A stretch of 64,000 nt of DNA from Nocardia higoensis. GTDB taxonomy: Bacteria; Actinomycetota; Actinomycetes; Mycobacteriales; Mycobacteriaceae. The notes under the pieces are model-generated. The model was not told the DNA's origin and did no database searches. It saw only the letters and a list, made by a program, of their open reading frames with translations. Below are positions 42,546 to 51,313 of this stretch, one piece after another. Made by a program: the position numbers and the translations under genes. Numbering within the stretch: position 1 is the first letter of the stretch; each line of letters opens with the position of its first letter. Where the stretch lies: the NCBI RefSeq assembly GCF_015477835.1, contig NZ_JADLQN010000003.1:496001-560000 (forward strand), read 5' to 3'.

Positions 42546-42573
42546 ACGATACCCCCCTGGGGTATTTTGTCAA
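42546..42573 (-). promoter_or_regulatory. Promoter with CsoR-like copper operator
   Basis: On the minus strand TTGACA (42568-42573) and TATCGT (42546-42551) are separated by 16 bases. The spacer and -10 are covered by the palindrome ATACCCC-CCT-GGGGTAT (42549-42565), the G/C-tract inverted repeat typical of CsoR-family operators. CsoR binding would block RNA polymerase until copper releases it. No csoR gene is in the window. The -35 lies at the end of the hydroxylase gene. Confidence 0.8.
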
Positions 42574-43268
42574 ATGTCGGCGGCGGCGCCGCCGGGCTGG
42601 GTGGACAGGCGGATTGAGGCGCCGTGCAGGTGGCGCGCGGTGGGGGAGGTGGGCACGTTCGCGGGATCGGGGCAGGTCCCGAAGAGTCGGTCGGCGGTGC
42701 CGGAACTGGTCACCGTGAACCAGAAGTGCTCGTTCTTGTAGTGGTGATGGCGGTGATTGCGCCAGATCGCCCGGTAGGGCGCGTGCCGCGGCTTGTAGTC
42801 GGTGTGGATCAAGAAATGCGTCCACTCGTAGCAGAGCCCGAGTGCCGCCACGGTGAGCAGGAAGGTCAGGCCGAGGCCGAGGCGCGGGAAGGCGAACACC
42901 GCGATCGCCACCAGCGCGGCGACGACGACGAGCAGCGAGCGGGTCGGGATGAAGATCAGCGGGATGTCGCGCGGGTCGACGTGGTGCTCGCGGTGTTTGC
43001 GGGCCAGCTCGTAGTCCAGCCGGACCGGCCCGATCCGCTTGGGCCGCCAGTGCAGCACCGAGACGTGGATCACCCATTCGACGACCGGGAACGCCGCCAG
43101 GATCACCAGCGGCACCAGCGCGTCGGTCGGCTGCCAGTCGCCGACCGCGACGCGTGCGACCGACGTGACGGCCAGTGTGCTCCCGATCAGCCAGGGGGAG
43201 GGGTGACGGGCGAATTCGGTCAGGGCGGCGCGCAGGGTCATCCCCCGGCGGGTGGTCGTCGCGGTCAT
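42570..43268 (-). CDS. Fatty acid hydroxylase/sterol desaturase superfamily membrane protein
   Basis: This 232-residue protein has four or five membrane helices and the His boxes that bind a di-iron centre: EWVIHVSVLH, RKHREHHVDP, THFLIHTDYKPRHAPYR and NHRHHHYKNEH. These identify the integral-membrane hydroxylase/desaturase superfamily acting on lipids with oxygen. The gene overlaps the upstream FadR-type regulator gene by four bases, so they are coupled and the regulator probably controls it. The lipid substrate and the electron donor are unknown. Confidence 0.87.
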   Translation of the reverse strand: MTATTTRRGMTLRAALTEFARHPSPWLIGSTLAVTSVARVAVGDWQPTDALVPLVILAAFPVVEWVIHVSVLHWRPKRIGPVRLDYELARKHREHHVDPRDIPLIFIPTRSLLVVVAALVAIAVFAFPRLGLGLTFLLTVAALGLCYEWTHFLIHTDYKPRHAPYRAIWRNHRHHHYKNEHFWFTVTSSGTADRLFGTCPDPANVPTSPTARHLHGASIRLSTQPGGAAADI

Positions 43269-44065
43269 GAGGGCACCTCGCTGTGCGTGTCTTCGGATTG
43301 TGCGAACGCGGATTGTGTGGACGTGGGGGTCTCGGCTGCGGCGATGGCGCTGTCCAGTGCCGCGATCAGGCTGGTGGTCGCGGGTGCGAGGAGGGTGTGC
43401 GCGCGCTCGGCGGCAGCGGCGCCGTCGCCGGCCAGCACCGCCTCGGCTACCGCGCGATACCCGGCGGCATTGCCCACCTCGAGTGTCATGAGGGGCGCGA
43501 GCGCGGCGAGCGCGGGCTCGTAGGCGGCGCGCAGCATGTTGTTCATCAAGCGGAACACCAGCGAGTCGGCCGCGTCGACCAGGTGCTCCCAGAATTCGAG
43601 CGCGTGCACTTGCAGGGCGATCGGCTCGGTGTCGTTCGCCAGCGCGGTGAGGCTCGTGTCGAGGGTGCGGCGCAGGCGCTCGCGGTCCGCGGGCCGGGTG
43701 CGCAGCGCGGCCAGTTCGGCCACTTTCGGCGCATTGTGCAGGCGGGCCTCGAGAATGCTGCGGGCCACGGTGGGGTCGACGGTGCCCTGCCGGATCAGCA
43801 GCCGCGGCAGTATTTCGAGGCCGGAGCCGCGCCGGTAGTCCAGCACTGTGGTGGTGTCGCCCTGGCGGACCGCGACCAGCCCGGCTCCGGCCAGCCGCTG
43901 GAGTGCCTCGCGCACCGCGGGCCGGGACACGCCCAGTGCCTCGGCGAGCTGCCGTTCGCTGGGCAGCGCCGAACCGGGGGCGCGTTCACCGCTGAGGACT
44001 TCGTCGGCGATCTGCTCGAAGACCTCCGCCGACACCGATCGTTTGACCACTGGTTGCAACGCCAT
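43265..44065 (-). CDS. GntR/FadR-subfamily transcriptional regulator
   Basis: This 266-residue regulator has the winged helix at about residues 8-75 (LPSERQLAEALGVSRPAVREALQRL, core GVSRPAVREAL) and an all-helical FCD ligand domain with conserved residues in SILEARLHNAPKVAELAA, FWEHLVDAADS and GYRAVAEAV. The ATG at 44065 is chosen at the start of homology. It is coupled by overlap to a lipid hydroxylase gene, and a FadR-type palindrome TGGTAATACCA lies 36 bases upstream, so autoregulation is likely. The effector may be an acyl or hydroxy acid; this is not shown. Confidence 0.9.
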   Translation of the reverse strand: MALQPVVKRSVSAEVFEQIADEVLSGERAPGSALPSERQLAEALGVSRPAVREALQRLAGAGLVAVRQGDTTTVLDYRRGSGLEILPRLLIRQGTVDPTVARSILEARLHNAPKVAELAALRTRPADRERLRRTLDTSLTALANDTEPIALQVHALEFWEHLVDAADSLVFRLMNNMLRAAYEPALAALAPLMTLEVGNAAGYRAVAEAVLAGDGAAAAERAHTLLAPATTSLIAALDSAIAAAETPTSTQSAFAQSEDTHSEVPS

Positions 44066-44101
44066 GCGCTCACTCTGCGCCGGACTGGTCAGCTGGTCAA
44101 G

Positions 44102-44112
44102 TGGTAATACCA
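44102..44112 (-). promoter_or_regulatory. FadR-type operator
   Basis: TGGTAATACCA is a perfect palindrome of the TGGT-N3-ACCA form used by FadR-subfamily regulators, 36 bases before the regulator's start codon. Two further TGGTCA half-sites lie within the 20 bases between. Confidence 0.6.
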
Positions 44113-44172
44113 ATATTTCGAGGTGATCTGCGTTGTTTCGAGTTGTTCCGAATGGTTGCGGCAACCGCTCGG

Positions 44173-44856
44173 TCAGCTCGGGTCGGAGCCCCGGATCGCG
44201 GTCAGCCACACGGCGGCCGCCGCCGCCACACCGAGCGCGCCGACGAACGCGCCGAGTCCGCCGCCGTCGAGGTACACCCACAGCAGGGCGGCGATCGGGG
44301 CGGCGACGGCGGGCTGGGCATCCAGCAGCAGTCGCCGGGACAGGCGGTTCGCGGTGCGAGCCCGCTGCTCGGCGTCCGGTGCGGGCCGGACCGGGTTGTC
44401 GATCAGCCGGCCGACGGGTTCGGTGTCACGCGCCCGTCCGGCCGGGAACATCCGTAGGCCCCCGGCCTCGATCTGTCGCGCGTCCACCAGCCCACCGCAT
44501 TCGGTCAGGGTCGCCAGTTCCGGGGCGAAGTAGACCGGTAGCCACCACCGGCCCCGCTGCCCGGAAGCGCCGAATTCCAGCCACGACCGGCTCGCCAGCC
44601 GATGCTGCTGACGGACACGGCGCACCGGAACCGGCGAGTTCCGTACCTCGTCGGGCAGCCCGTGCGGCAGGACGCCGAACGCCCTGGCCAGCCGAATCAC
44701 GCTGTAGCCGAGCACGACCAGCGCCACCGCCGCGGCCCCCGCGCGTTGATCGGTGTCGCCGAACGGCAGTACCGCCGCGCATACGGCCAGCGCGGCAACG
44801 GTCACGCCGAGCGGATAGGCGAGCGGGCGCGCCCGCCCGCCCGTCCGGGAGATCAC
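44173..44856 (-). CDS. Conserved membrane protein at the end of the peptide-transporter operon
   Basis: This 227-residue protein has two N-terminal membrane helices (about 15-65), a cytoplasmic domain containing SWLEFGASGQRGRWWLPVYFAPELATL, and two C-terminal helices (about 175-220). No transporter or enzyme motif is visible. The GTG at 44856 overlaps the stop of the preceding substrate-binding protein gene as GTGA, so it is the sixth gene of the operon. A role beside peptide uptake is inferred from position only. Confidence 0.65.
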   Translation of the reverse strand: MISRTGGRARPLAYPLGVTVAALAVCAAVLPFGDTDQRAGAAAVALVVLGYSVIRLARAFGVLPHGLPDEVRNSPVPVRRVRQQHRLASRSWLEFGASGQRGRWWLPVYFAPELATLTECGGLVDARQIEAGGLRMFPAGRARDTEPVGRLIDNPVRPAPDAEQRARTANRLSRRLLLDAQPAVAAPIAALLWVYLDGGGLGAFVGALGVAAAAAVWLTAIRGSDPS

Positions 44857-46517
44857 GGCAGGAAGCCGACTGCTGTCCAGTCCGGCGACTGCAGGCCGAA
44901 CGCGCCCCAGTTGGCGAGTTCGGTGCGCTGGGCGACGAGGCCGACGGACTGCATGAGCGGCAGCGAGAAACCGAGCTCGAAGATCATCCGGTCGGCTTCG
45001 TTGGCCATCTCGATCGCCTTGTCCGGGTCGAGTTCGGAGATGATGCGGTCGATGAGTTCGTTGAGTTCCGGCGAGCCGATCCTGCCCTTGTTGCTCAACG
45101 GGTTGGCCGGGTCGTAGGCGTAGATCTGCGGCAGCGCGCCGAGCGGGAAGATGCTCTTCTCCCAGACGAAGTTCGCGATGTCGAAGTTGCCCGGATCGAT
45201 GACGTCGGTGAACAATCCGTTGCCCGGATAGGTCTCGATCTTCAACCGCACGCCGACCTGGGCCAGATTCTGCTGGGCGATCTGCGACATCTGCACCCAG
45301 GTCTGCTGCTGGTACATGACGATGCGCAGTTCCAGCGGCCGCCCGTCCTTGACCCGCACGTCGCCCGCACGCACCCAGCCGAGGGCGTCGAGCTCGCGCT
45401 CGGCGGCCGCCGGGTCGAAGGCGACCGCCTGCGCATTGTCCTGGTAACCCTTCTGCCCGTCGAGGTACAGGTGATTGTTCAACGGCTTCGGGTCGGCGAC
45501 GAGGCCGTTCTGGATGGCCGAGGCGATGGCCTGGCGGTCGATGGCCTTGGAGACGGCCACCCGCAGGCGGGCGTCTTCGAGGATGGAGCCCGGCGCGCCG
45601 TTGAAGGTCATGTGCGAGAACCGCAGCGCGGGCGCGCGCCGCACCACCAGGCCCGGCGACTGCGAGGCGGCGGTCGCCTCGTCGAGGCCGGAGATGTCCG
45701 CGGCGTCGAGTTCGTTGTTCTGCAGCGCGTTCAACCGGGCCGCGTAGTCGAGCACGCTGAAGGTGATGGTCTCCAGCTTCGGCGGGGCGCCCCACCAGGA
45801 GGGATTGCGGCTCAGCACAATGCGCTGCTGGGCGCGGTCGATATCGGTGACCAGGAACGGCCCGGCGGACACGCGCGGCGCCTGCCGGTCCAGATTCTCG
45901 AAGGCCTCCGGCGATCCGGTGGTGGCCTTCGGATAGAGCGGGTTGAACATGCCCTGCCATTCGGCGTAGTGATCGAACATGGTCACGATCGCCTGCCGGT
46001 CGTCGACGCCGCGCTCGACCGAGGCGATGCGGCTGTAGCCCTGGGTGGCCGAGACCCGGTAGACGGGATCGCGTCCGCTCAACGCGTTCGCCTGGGAACG
46101 CAGATCTTCCCAGGTGATGGGCGTGCCGTCGGACCAGACCGCCGCGGGGTTGATGGTGTAGGTGATCTGCTGGGGCTGCGTGCCGGTGAGCTGGACGTCG
46201 GTGAAGTAGTTGCGGTCCACCGAGAGCCGGCCTGCCGCGTCGGCGGTCACCGTGCCGGGCAGCGTTGGCGCCAGCACATCGGCCACTTCCCCGTCGGCGT
46301 CGACGTGCAAGGTGTTGAAGGTGGCGGGGAAGGCGGTGAGCGTCAGCCGCAGATTGCCGCCGTCGCGCAGTTCGCCCGGATCGCGCGGGTTGATGTCGCT
46401 GGTCGATCCGACGGCGGACTCGCCGAGGAGTTCGCCGGTGTCGGCGCTACATGCCGCCAGGACCAGACCGATCGCGAGCATCGGGCCCGCGAATCGCATG
46501 GCCGACCGTATCTTCAT
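44853..46517 (-). CDS. Peptide ABC transporter substrate-binding lipoprotein (second copy)
   Basis: This 554-residue family 5 extracellular solute-binding protein has a signal peptide with lipobox LVLAAC and lipidation on Cys23. The mature part carries the DppA/OppA-type fold: YTINPAAVWSDGTPITWEDL near residue 110, KAIDRQAIASAIQNGL near 315 and a C-terminal DPANPLSNKGRIGSPELNELID. It captures oligopeptides outside the membrane and delivers them to OppBC. It is 43 bases downstream of a paralogue sharing the segment VGSTSDINP, so the pair arose by duplication and may differ in ligand range. Confidence 0.9.
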   Translation of the reverse strand: MKIRSAMRFAGPMLAIGLVLAACSADTGELLGESAVGSTSDINPRDPGELRDGGNLRLTLTAFPATFNTLHVDADGEVADVLAPTLPGTVTADAAGRLSVDRNYFTDVQLTGTQPQQITYTINPAAVWSDGTPITWEDLRSQANALSGRDPVYRVSATQGYSRIASVERGVDDRQAIVTMFDHYAEWQGMFNPLYPKATTGSPEAFENLDRQAPRVSAGPFLVTDIDRAQQRIVLSRNPSWWGAPPKLETITFSVLDYAARLNALQNNELDAADISGLDEATAASQSPGLVVRRAPALRFSHMTFNGAPGSILEDARLRVAVSKAIDRQAIASAIQNGLVADPKPLNNHLYLDGQKGYQDNAQAVAFDPAAAERELDALGWVRAGDVRVKDGRPLELRIVMYQQQTWVQMSQIAQQNLAQVGVRLKIETYPGNGLFTDVIDPGNFDIANFVWEKSIFPLGALPQIYAYDPANPLSNKGRIGSPELNELIDRIISELDPDKAIEMANEADRMIFELGFSLPLMQSVGLVAQRTELANWGAFGLQSPDWTAVGFLP

Positions 46518-46560
46518 CGTCGCCTCCCTGAATGTCGCACCGTGCGCGAGCTGTTCGGAC

Positions 46561-48240
46561 TCACCGGACGAAGCCGATGGCGGTGTAGTCGTAGGTCGCC
46601 AGGCCCGGCGAGCCGAAGTTGGCCAGATCGGCGCGCACGCCGTAACTGCCGTCCCACTGGTACAGCGGCAGCGAGTGACCCTCGGCGAACACCGCCCGGT
46701 CGACCTCGTTGGCCAGCTCGATCGCCCGCCGCGGATCGAGCTCGGACAGCGTGGCCTCGATCAGCTCGTTGAGCTCCGGCGAACCGATCCGCCCGAAATT
46801 GTTCTGGGTGTTGTCCGGATAGAGCCCGTAGGTCTGCGGCACGCTGCTGAGCGGGAAGGCGTCGCCCTGGAAGATGAACTGGGCGGCGTCGAAATCGCCG
46901 GGCTGGATGACATCGGTGAAGAAGCCCGCCCCCGGCCGGGTGTCGATCTGCAGGCGCACCCCGATCCGCGCCAGATCGTCCTGGATGATCCGCGCGATCT
47001 GCACCCAGGTCGGGTCGTCGTACATGACGTCGCGGATCACCAGCTCGCGCCCGTCTCTGACACGCACGTCGCCTCGGCGCAGCCAGCCGAGCGCGTCGAG
47101 TTCGCGTTCGGCGGCCGCCGGATCGAAGGCGGGGGCATTGTCCTGATAGCCCTCCTGGCCCTGCAGGTAGATGTGGTTGTTCAGCGGCGTCGGCGATTCC
47201 ACCAGCCCGTTCTGCAGGGCCGAGGCGATGGCCTGCCGGTCGATCGCCTTGCCGATCGCGACCCGCACGCCCTGATCGGCCAGGATCGAACCGGGCGCGC
47301 CGTTGAAGGTGATGTGACGCCAGCGATTGCCCGGTGCGCGCCGCACCTGCAGCCCCGCGGTGTCGCGGACGAGCAGCACCTCGTCGACGGTGTTGAGTGG
47401 CGAGACGTCCAATTCGTCGTTCTGCAGGGCGGATACGCGCGCGACGCTGCTGAGCACGCTGAAGGTGATCGTGTCGAGCTTGGGTGTGCGGCCCCACCAC
47501 AGCGGGTTGCGTTCGAGCACGATGCGGCCCTGGGCCCGGTCGGTGGAGCGGATGCGGAACGGGCCCGCGGTCGGCCCCATCTCGTCGGTCAGGCTCTCGT
47601 TGAAGGCCTGCGGGTCGGCGGTGACCGACTTCGGGTACAGCATCGCGTTGCCGGCGAACTGGCCGCGCCATTCGGCGTAGGGCCGCTCGAAGGTGATCAC
47701 CGCCTGACGCTCGTCCACGCCCCGCTCCACTCGGGCGACCCGGTCGAAGCCGTTGGTCATGGCGATCTGGAACCGGGGGTCGCGCCCGCTCAGCGCGGCG
47801 GCCTGGGAGGCGATGTCGGCCCAGGTCACCGGGCTGCCGTCGGACCACACCGCCTTCGGGTCGATCGTGTAGGTGACCTGCTGCGGGTCGGTGTTCGTCA
47901 GGGCGACATCGGTGAAGAAGTCGGTGTCGACAGTGAGCCTGCCCGCCGTGTCGGAGACGAACGAACGCGGCATCATCGCATGGGTGATGGAGGCGATATC
48001 GCCCTCGTTGCCGTCGATCGACAGGGTGTTCCAGTTCGCCGGGAAGGCGGCGATCGACAGTCGCAGATTGCCGCCCTCGGCGACCAGGTCGCGCTCGACC
48101 GGATTGATGTCGCTGGTACTGCCGATCGCGTCCGACAGGCCCTCGGCGGATCGGTCCTGCGCCGAACAACCCGCCAGGGTGGCCGCGAACAGCGCGCCCG
48201 CCGCCAGCCCGGCCAGGAGCCGCGATGTGCGGTTGCCCAT
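46561..48240 (-). CDS. Peptide ABC transporter substrate-binding lipoprotein (first copy)
   Basis: The 559-residue protein has a signal peptide with lipobox ATLAGC and the same family 5 binding-protein fold as its neighbour: IDPKAVWSDGSPVTWADIA, GKAIDRQAIASALQNGLVE and YPDNTQNNFGRIGSPELNEL. Shared GSTSDINP and AAERELDALGW segments show recent common origin with the copy at 44853. It starts ten bases after the ATPase gene. M. tuberculosis oppA (Rv1280c) in an oppBCDA operon is the nearest known arrangement (from memory). Confidence 0.9.
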   Translation of the reverse strand: MGNRTSRLLAGLAAGALFAATLAGCSAQDRSAEGLSDAIGSTSDINPVERDLVAEGGNLRLSIAAFPANWNTLSIDGNEGDIASITHAMMPRSFVSDTAGRLTVDTDFFTDVALTNTDPQQVTYTIDPKAVWSDGSPVTWADIASQAAALSGRDPRFQIAMTNGFDRVARVERGVDERQAVITFERPYAEWRGQFAGNAMLYPKSVTADPQAFNESLTDEMGPTAGPFRIRSTDRAQGRIVLERNPLWWGRTPKLDTITFSVLSSVARVSALQNDELDVSPLNTVDEVLLVRDTAGLQVRRAPGNRWRHITFNGAPGSILADQGVRVAIGKAIDRQAIASALQNGLVESPTPLNNHIYLQGQEGYQDNAPAFDPAAAERELDALGWLRRGDVRVRDGRELVIRDVMYDDPTWVQIARIIQDDLARIGVRLQIDTRPGAGFFTDVIQPGDFDAAQFIFQGDAFPLSSVPQTYGLYPDNTQNNFGRIGSPELNELIEATLSELDPRRAIELANEVDRAVFAEGHSLPLYQWDGSYGVRADLANFGSPGLATYDYTAIGFVR

Positions 48241-48250
48241 GGTCTACCTC

Positions 48251-50356
48251 CTATCGCGACAGCGCCGGTGTCGGCACCGCGTCGATCAGCGCTCGCGTGT
48301 ACGGGTGCCGCGGGTCGCCGAGCACCTGCTCGGCCTGCCCGGATTCCACGATCTTGCCCCGGTGCATGACCGCGATGTCGTGCGCGAGATTGCGCACCAC
48401 CGACAGATCGTGCGAGACGAACAGGTACGACAGCCCGCGATCGGCCTGCAACTGCCGCAACAGATTCAGCACGCCCGCCTGGATGGACACATCCAGCGAG
48501 GACACCGGCTCGTCGAGCACCAGCAGCTCCGGATCCAGCGCCAGCGCCCTGGCGATGCTGATGCGCTGCTTCTGCCCGCCGGAGAAATCGGCCGGATAGC
48601 GTTCGGCGTGCTCGGGACGCAAACCCACCAGCTCGAGCAGTCGCGGCACCCGCCGCGCGATCTCCTCGCGCGATCGCCCGTCGATGCGCAGCGGCTGGGC
48701 CAGCACGTCCGAGATCGGCAATCGGGGATCCAGCGCCGCGGTCGGATCCTGGAAGACGATCTGCATCTTGCGCCGCAGCTGCCGCTTCTGCGCCGAGGTG
48801 AGGGTGGCGACATCGTGGCCGAGCACCTCGATCCGGCCCCGCTCCGGCGGCACCAGATCCAGGATCTGGGTCAGTGTGGTCGACTTGCCGGACCCGGACT
48901 CGCCGACCAGCGCCAGCGTGCGGCCCGCGCGGACCTCGAAGTCGATCCCGTCGACTGCCCGCACCTCGCCGGTGCGCCTGCGCAGGATCACCCCCGAGGT
49001 GAGCGGGAAGGTCTTGGCCAGATCGGTCACGCGCAGGACTACCGGCGGGGCCGACAGCACGCTGCCCGCCGCGCTCGCTGTGGCGTGGGGGTCCGCTGAG
49101 GCGGGGGCCGCGGCTGCGGTCCGTGTACCAGAAGTCGCGGCGCGGGGATCTCGCCCGGCATCCACGCCGCCGTCGGTGTCGGCGTCAGCGGTGCTGGAAA
49201 CGGCTGTGCCGGAGCTGCTGGAGCTGATCTCGGGGCCTCGAGCGGCCTCCGGCCCGTCGCCGGTGTGGTCGAGCTCGCGGCGATACGCGGTGAACAGGTC
49301 GGTGGCGGTCAGCTCGCCGGTGCGGATGCAGGCGGCGAAGCCGCGGTCGCCGGTCGCCGTGAGTACCGGATCGGTGGCGCGGCACTCGTCGATCGCGACC
49401 GGGCAGCGCGGGGCGAACGCGCAGCCGGGCGGCAGAGCGTGCATCGCGGGCGGTGCGCCGGTGATGGGGACGAGCGGGCTGCGCGCGGGACTGTCCATCC
49501 GGGGGATCGAGCCGAGCAGACCCACGGTGTAGGGCATGCGCGGTTCGGCGAACAGATCCGCGGCGGGGGCCGTCTCCACCACCCGCCCGGCGTACATCAC
49601 CGCCACCCGGTCGGCCAGGGTCGCGGCGATACCCATGTCGTGGGTGATCATGACGACGCCCGCGCCGGTGATGTCGCGGGCGGTGCGCAGCAGGTCGAGG
49701 ATCTGCTTCTGCACGGTCACGTCGAGCGCGGTGGTGGGCTCGTCGCACAGGATCAGGGCGGGATCGTTGGCGATGGCCATGGCGATCACCACGCGCTGGC
49801 GCATGCCGCCGGAGAATTCGTGCGGGAAGCTCTTCGCGCGCACCGCCGCGTCCGGGATACCGACCAGATCCAGCAACTCCACCGCGCGCGCGGCGGCCTG
49901 CTTGCGGTTCATCCGGCCGTGCGCGAGCAACGCCTCCGCCACCTGATCGCCGACCCGGTACACCGGGGTCAGCGCCGAGAGCGGGTCCTGGAACACCATG
50001 CTGATCGAGCGGCCGCGCAGTTTCGACATGGGCCGGTCACCCAGGCCGATCAGCTCGCGTCCGCGCAATCGGATGGAACCGCTCACCCGAGCCTGATCGG
50101 GCAGCAGGCCGATCATCGCCAGCGCCGATACCGACTTGCCCGACCCGGACTCGCCGACCACGGCCAGCACTTCACCCTCGCCGACGGTCAGATCGACACC
50201 ACGCACGGCGTCGATGCGGCCCTCCTCGCCGGGGAAGGACACCCGCAGGTCGCTGACCTCCAGCAGTGCGCCCGCCCGGTCGCCGCTTGTCCCGCCGGTT
50301 CCGGTGTCGTCCGCGGTGACCTCGGGGATGCCGCCCTCGGGGGTCCTGTCGCTCAT
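48251..50356 (-). CDS. oppD: Fused double-ATPase subunit of the peptide ABC transporter (OppD-OppF)
   Basis: The 701-residue protein contains two complete nucleotide-binding domains. The first (about 30-330) has GESGSGKS, FSGGMRQR and LILCDEPTTALD, then an OppD-type C-terminal region with Cys residues PPGCAFAPRCPVAIDEC, which in the family can bind an iron-sulphur cluster. A low-complexity Ala/Ser/Asp linker (about 365-430) leads to the second domain (435-695) with GESGSGKST, FSGGQKQR and LLVLDEPVSSLD. It energises OppBC. It overlaps oppC by four bases and is followed ten bases later by a substrate-binding protein gene. Confidence 0.93.
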   Translation of the reverse strand: MSDRTPEGGIPEVTADDTGTGGTSGDRAGALLEVSDLRVSFPGEEGRIDAVRGVDLTVGEGEVLAVVGESGSGKSVSALAMIGLLPDQARVSGSIRLRGRELIGLGDRPMSKLRGRSISMVFQDPLSALTPVYRVGDQVAEALLAHGRMNRKQAAARAVELLDLVGIPDAAVRAKSFPHEFSGGMRQRVVIAMAIANDPALILCDEPTTALDVTVQKQILDLLRTARDITGAGVVMITHDMGIAATLADRVAVMYAGRVVETAPAADLFAEPRMPYTVGLLGSIPRMDSPARSPLVPITGAPPAMHALPPGCAFAPRCPVAIDECRATDPVLTATGDRGFAACIRTGELTATDLFTAYRRELDHTGDGPEAARGPEISSSSSGTAVSSTADADTDGGVDAGRDPRAATSGTRTAAAAPASADPHATASAAGSVLSAPPVVLRVTDLAKTFPLTSGVILRRRTGEVRAVDGIDFEVRAGRTLALVGESGSGKSTTLTQILDLVPPERGRIEVLGHDVATLTSAQKRQLRRKMQIVFQDPTAALDPRLPISDVLAQPLRIDGRSREEIARRVPRLLELVGLRPEHAERYPADFSGGQKQRISIARALALDPELLVLDEPVSSLDVSIQAGVLNLLRQLQADRGLSYLFVSHDLSVVRNLAHDIAVMHRGKIVESGQAEQVLGDPRHPYTRALIDAVPTPALSR

Positions 50357-51270
50357 GCCTTCGCCCGCTTCCGTTTACGCGCGCCCTTGGCGCTCGGGTC
50401 GAACGCGTCGCGCAGCCCGTCGCCGACGAGGTTGGCGCACAACACCACCGTGACCAGGAAGCCGCCGGAGAACAGGAACAGCCACGGATAGGTCAGCGCC
50501 GAGGCGGTGCCGTCGCGGATCAGCGTGCCCAGCGACACGTCCGGCGGCTGCACACCGAAACCGAGGAAGCTCAAACCGGTTTCGGCCATGATCGCCGCGC
50601 CCACCGAGAGAGTGGTGTCGATGATGAGGATCGAGGCGATGTTGGGCACGATGTGGGTGGCGATCACCGTGCGGGTCGGCGCGCCCATATAGCGGGCCGC
50701 GCGCACGAACTCGCGTTCGCGCAGGCTCATCGTCAAGCCGCGCACGACGCGTGCGCTGATCATCCAGCCGAACACGCTCAGCAGCACCACCAGCAACGCG
50801 ATCCCGCCGCCGCCCTTCACCTTGGGCGCGAACAGCATGATGATGATCGTGGAGGGCACCACCAGCAGCAGGTCGACCAGCCACATGACGGCCCGGTCGG
50901 TCCAGCCGCCGAGCAGCCCGGCGACCGACCCCGCGATCGCGGCCAGCGCGGTGCTGAACACCGCCACGCAGAACCCGATGATCAGCGACTTCTGGGCGCC
51001 GCGCAGGGTCTGGGCGAGCACATCGTGACCGATCGGGTCGGTGCCGAAGGGGTGATCCGGGCTCGGCGGCTGCCGCAGGGCGGTGCGGTCCTGGTCCAGG
51101 TAGTCGTAGGGCAGGAAATGCGGCAGCACGAAACTGGCGACCACCAGCAGGATCAGCACCACCGCCGCCGTCACCGCGGGCTTGTTGCGCAGGAAGCGCC
51201 GCCACACCAGCGCGCGTCTGCCGGTGGCCGCCTGTGGCGCTCCGGCGACGATGATCTCGGCTTCGGTCAC
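50353..51270 (-). CDS. oppC: Peptide ABC transporter permease OppC
   Basis: This 305-residue inner-membrane permease has a cytoplasmic N-terminus, six helices and the DppC/OppC hallmarks HPFGTDPIGHDVLAQTLRGA near residue 75 and the EAA loop EFVRAARYMGAPTRTVIATHIVPN that docks with the ATPase. The C-terminal DAFDPSAKGARKRKRAKA is basic. It lies 43 bases after oppB and overlaps the ATPase gene by four bases, so the operon order is oppB, oppC, oppD, two binding proteins and a membrane protein. Confidence 0.94.
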   Translation of the reverse strand: MTEAEIIVAGAPQAATGRRALVWRRFLRNKPAVTAAVVLILLVVASFVLPHFLPYDYLDQDRTALRQPPSPDHPFGTDPIGHDVLAQTLRGAQKSLIIGFCVAVFSTALAAIAGSVAGLLGGWTDRAVMWLVDLLLVVPSTIIIMLFAPKVKGGGGIALLVVLLSVFGWMISARVVRGLTMSLREREFVRAARYMGAPTRTVIATHIVPNIASILIIDTTLSVGAAIMAETGLSFLGFGVQPPDVSLGTLIRDGTASALTYPWLFLFSGGFLVTVVLCANLVGDGLRDAFDPSAKGARKRKRAKA

Positions 51271-51313
51271 CTCGGCCCGCCTCTCGTATCCCGGCGCTCG
51301 CCGCCCCGGCCGC

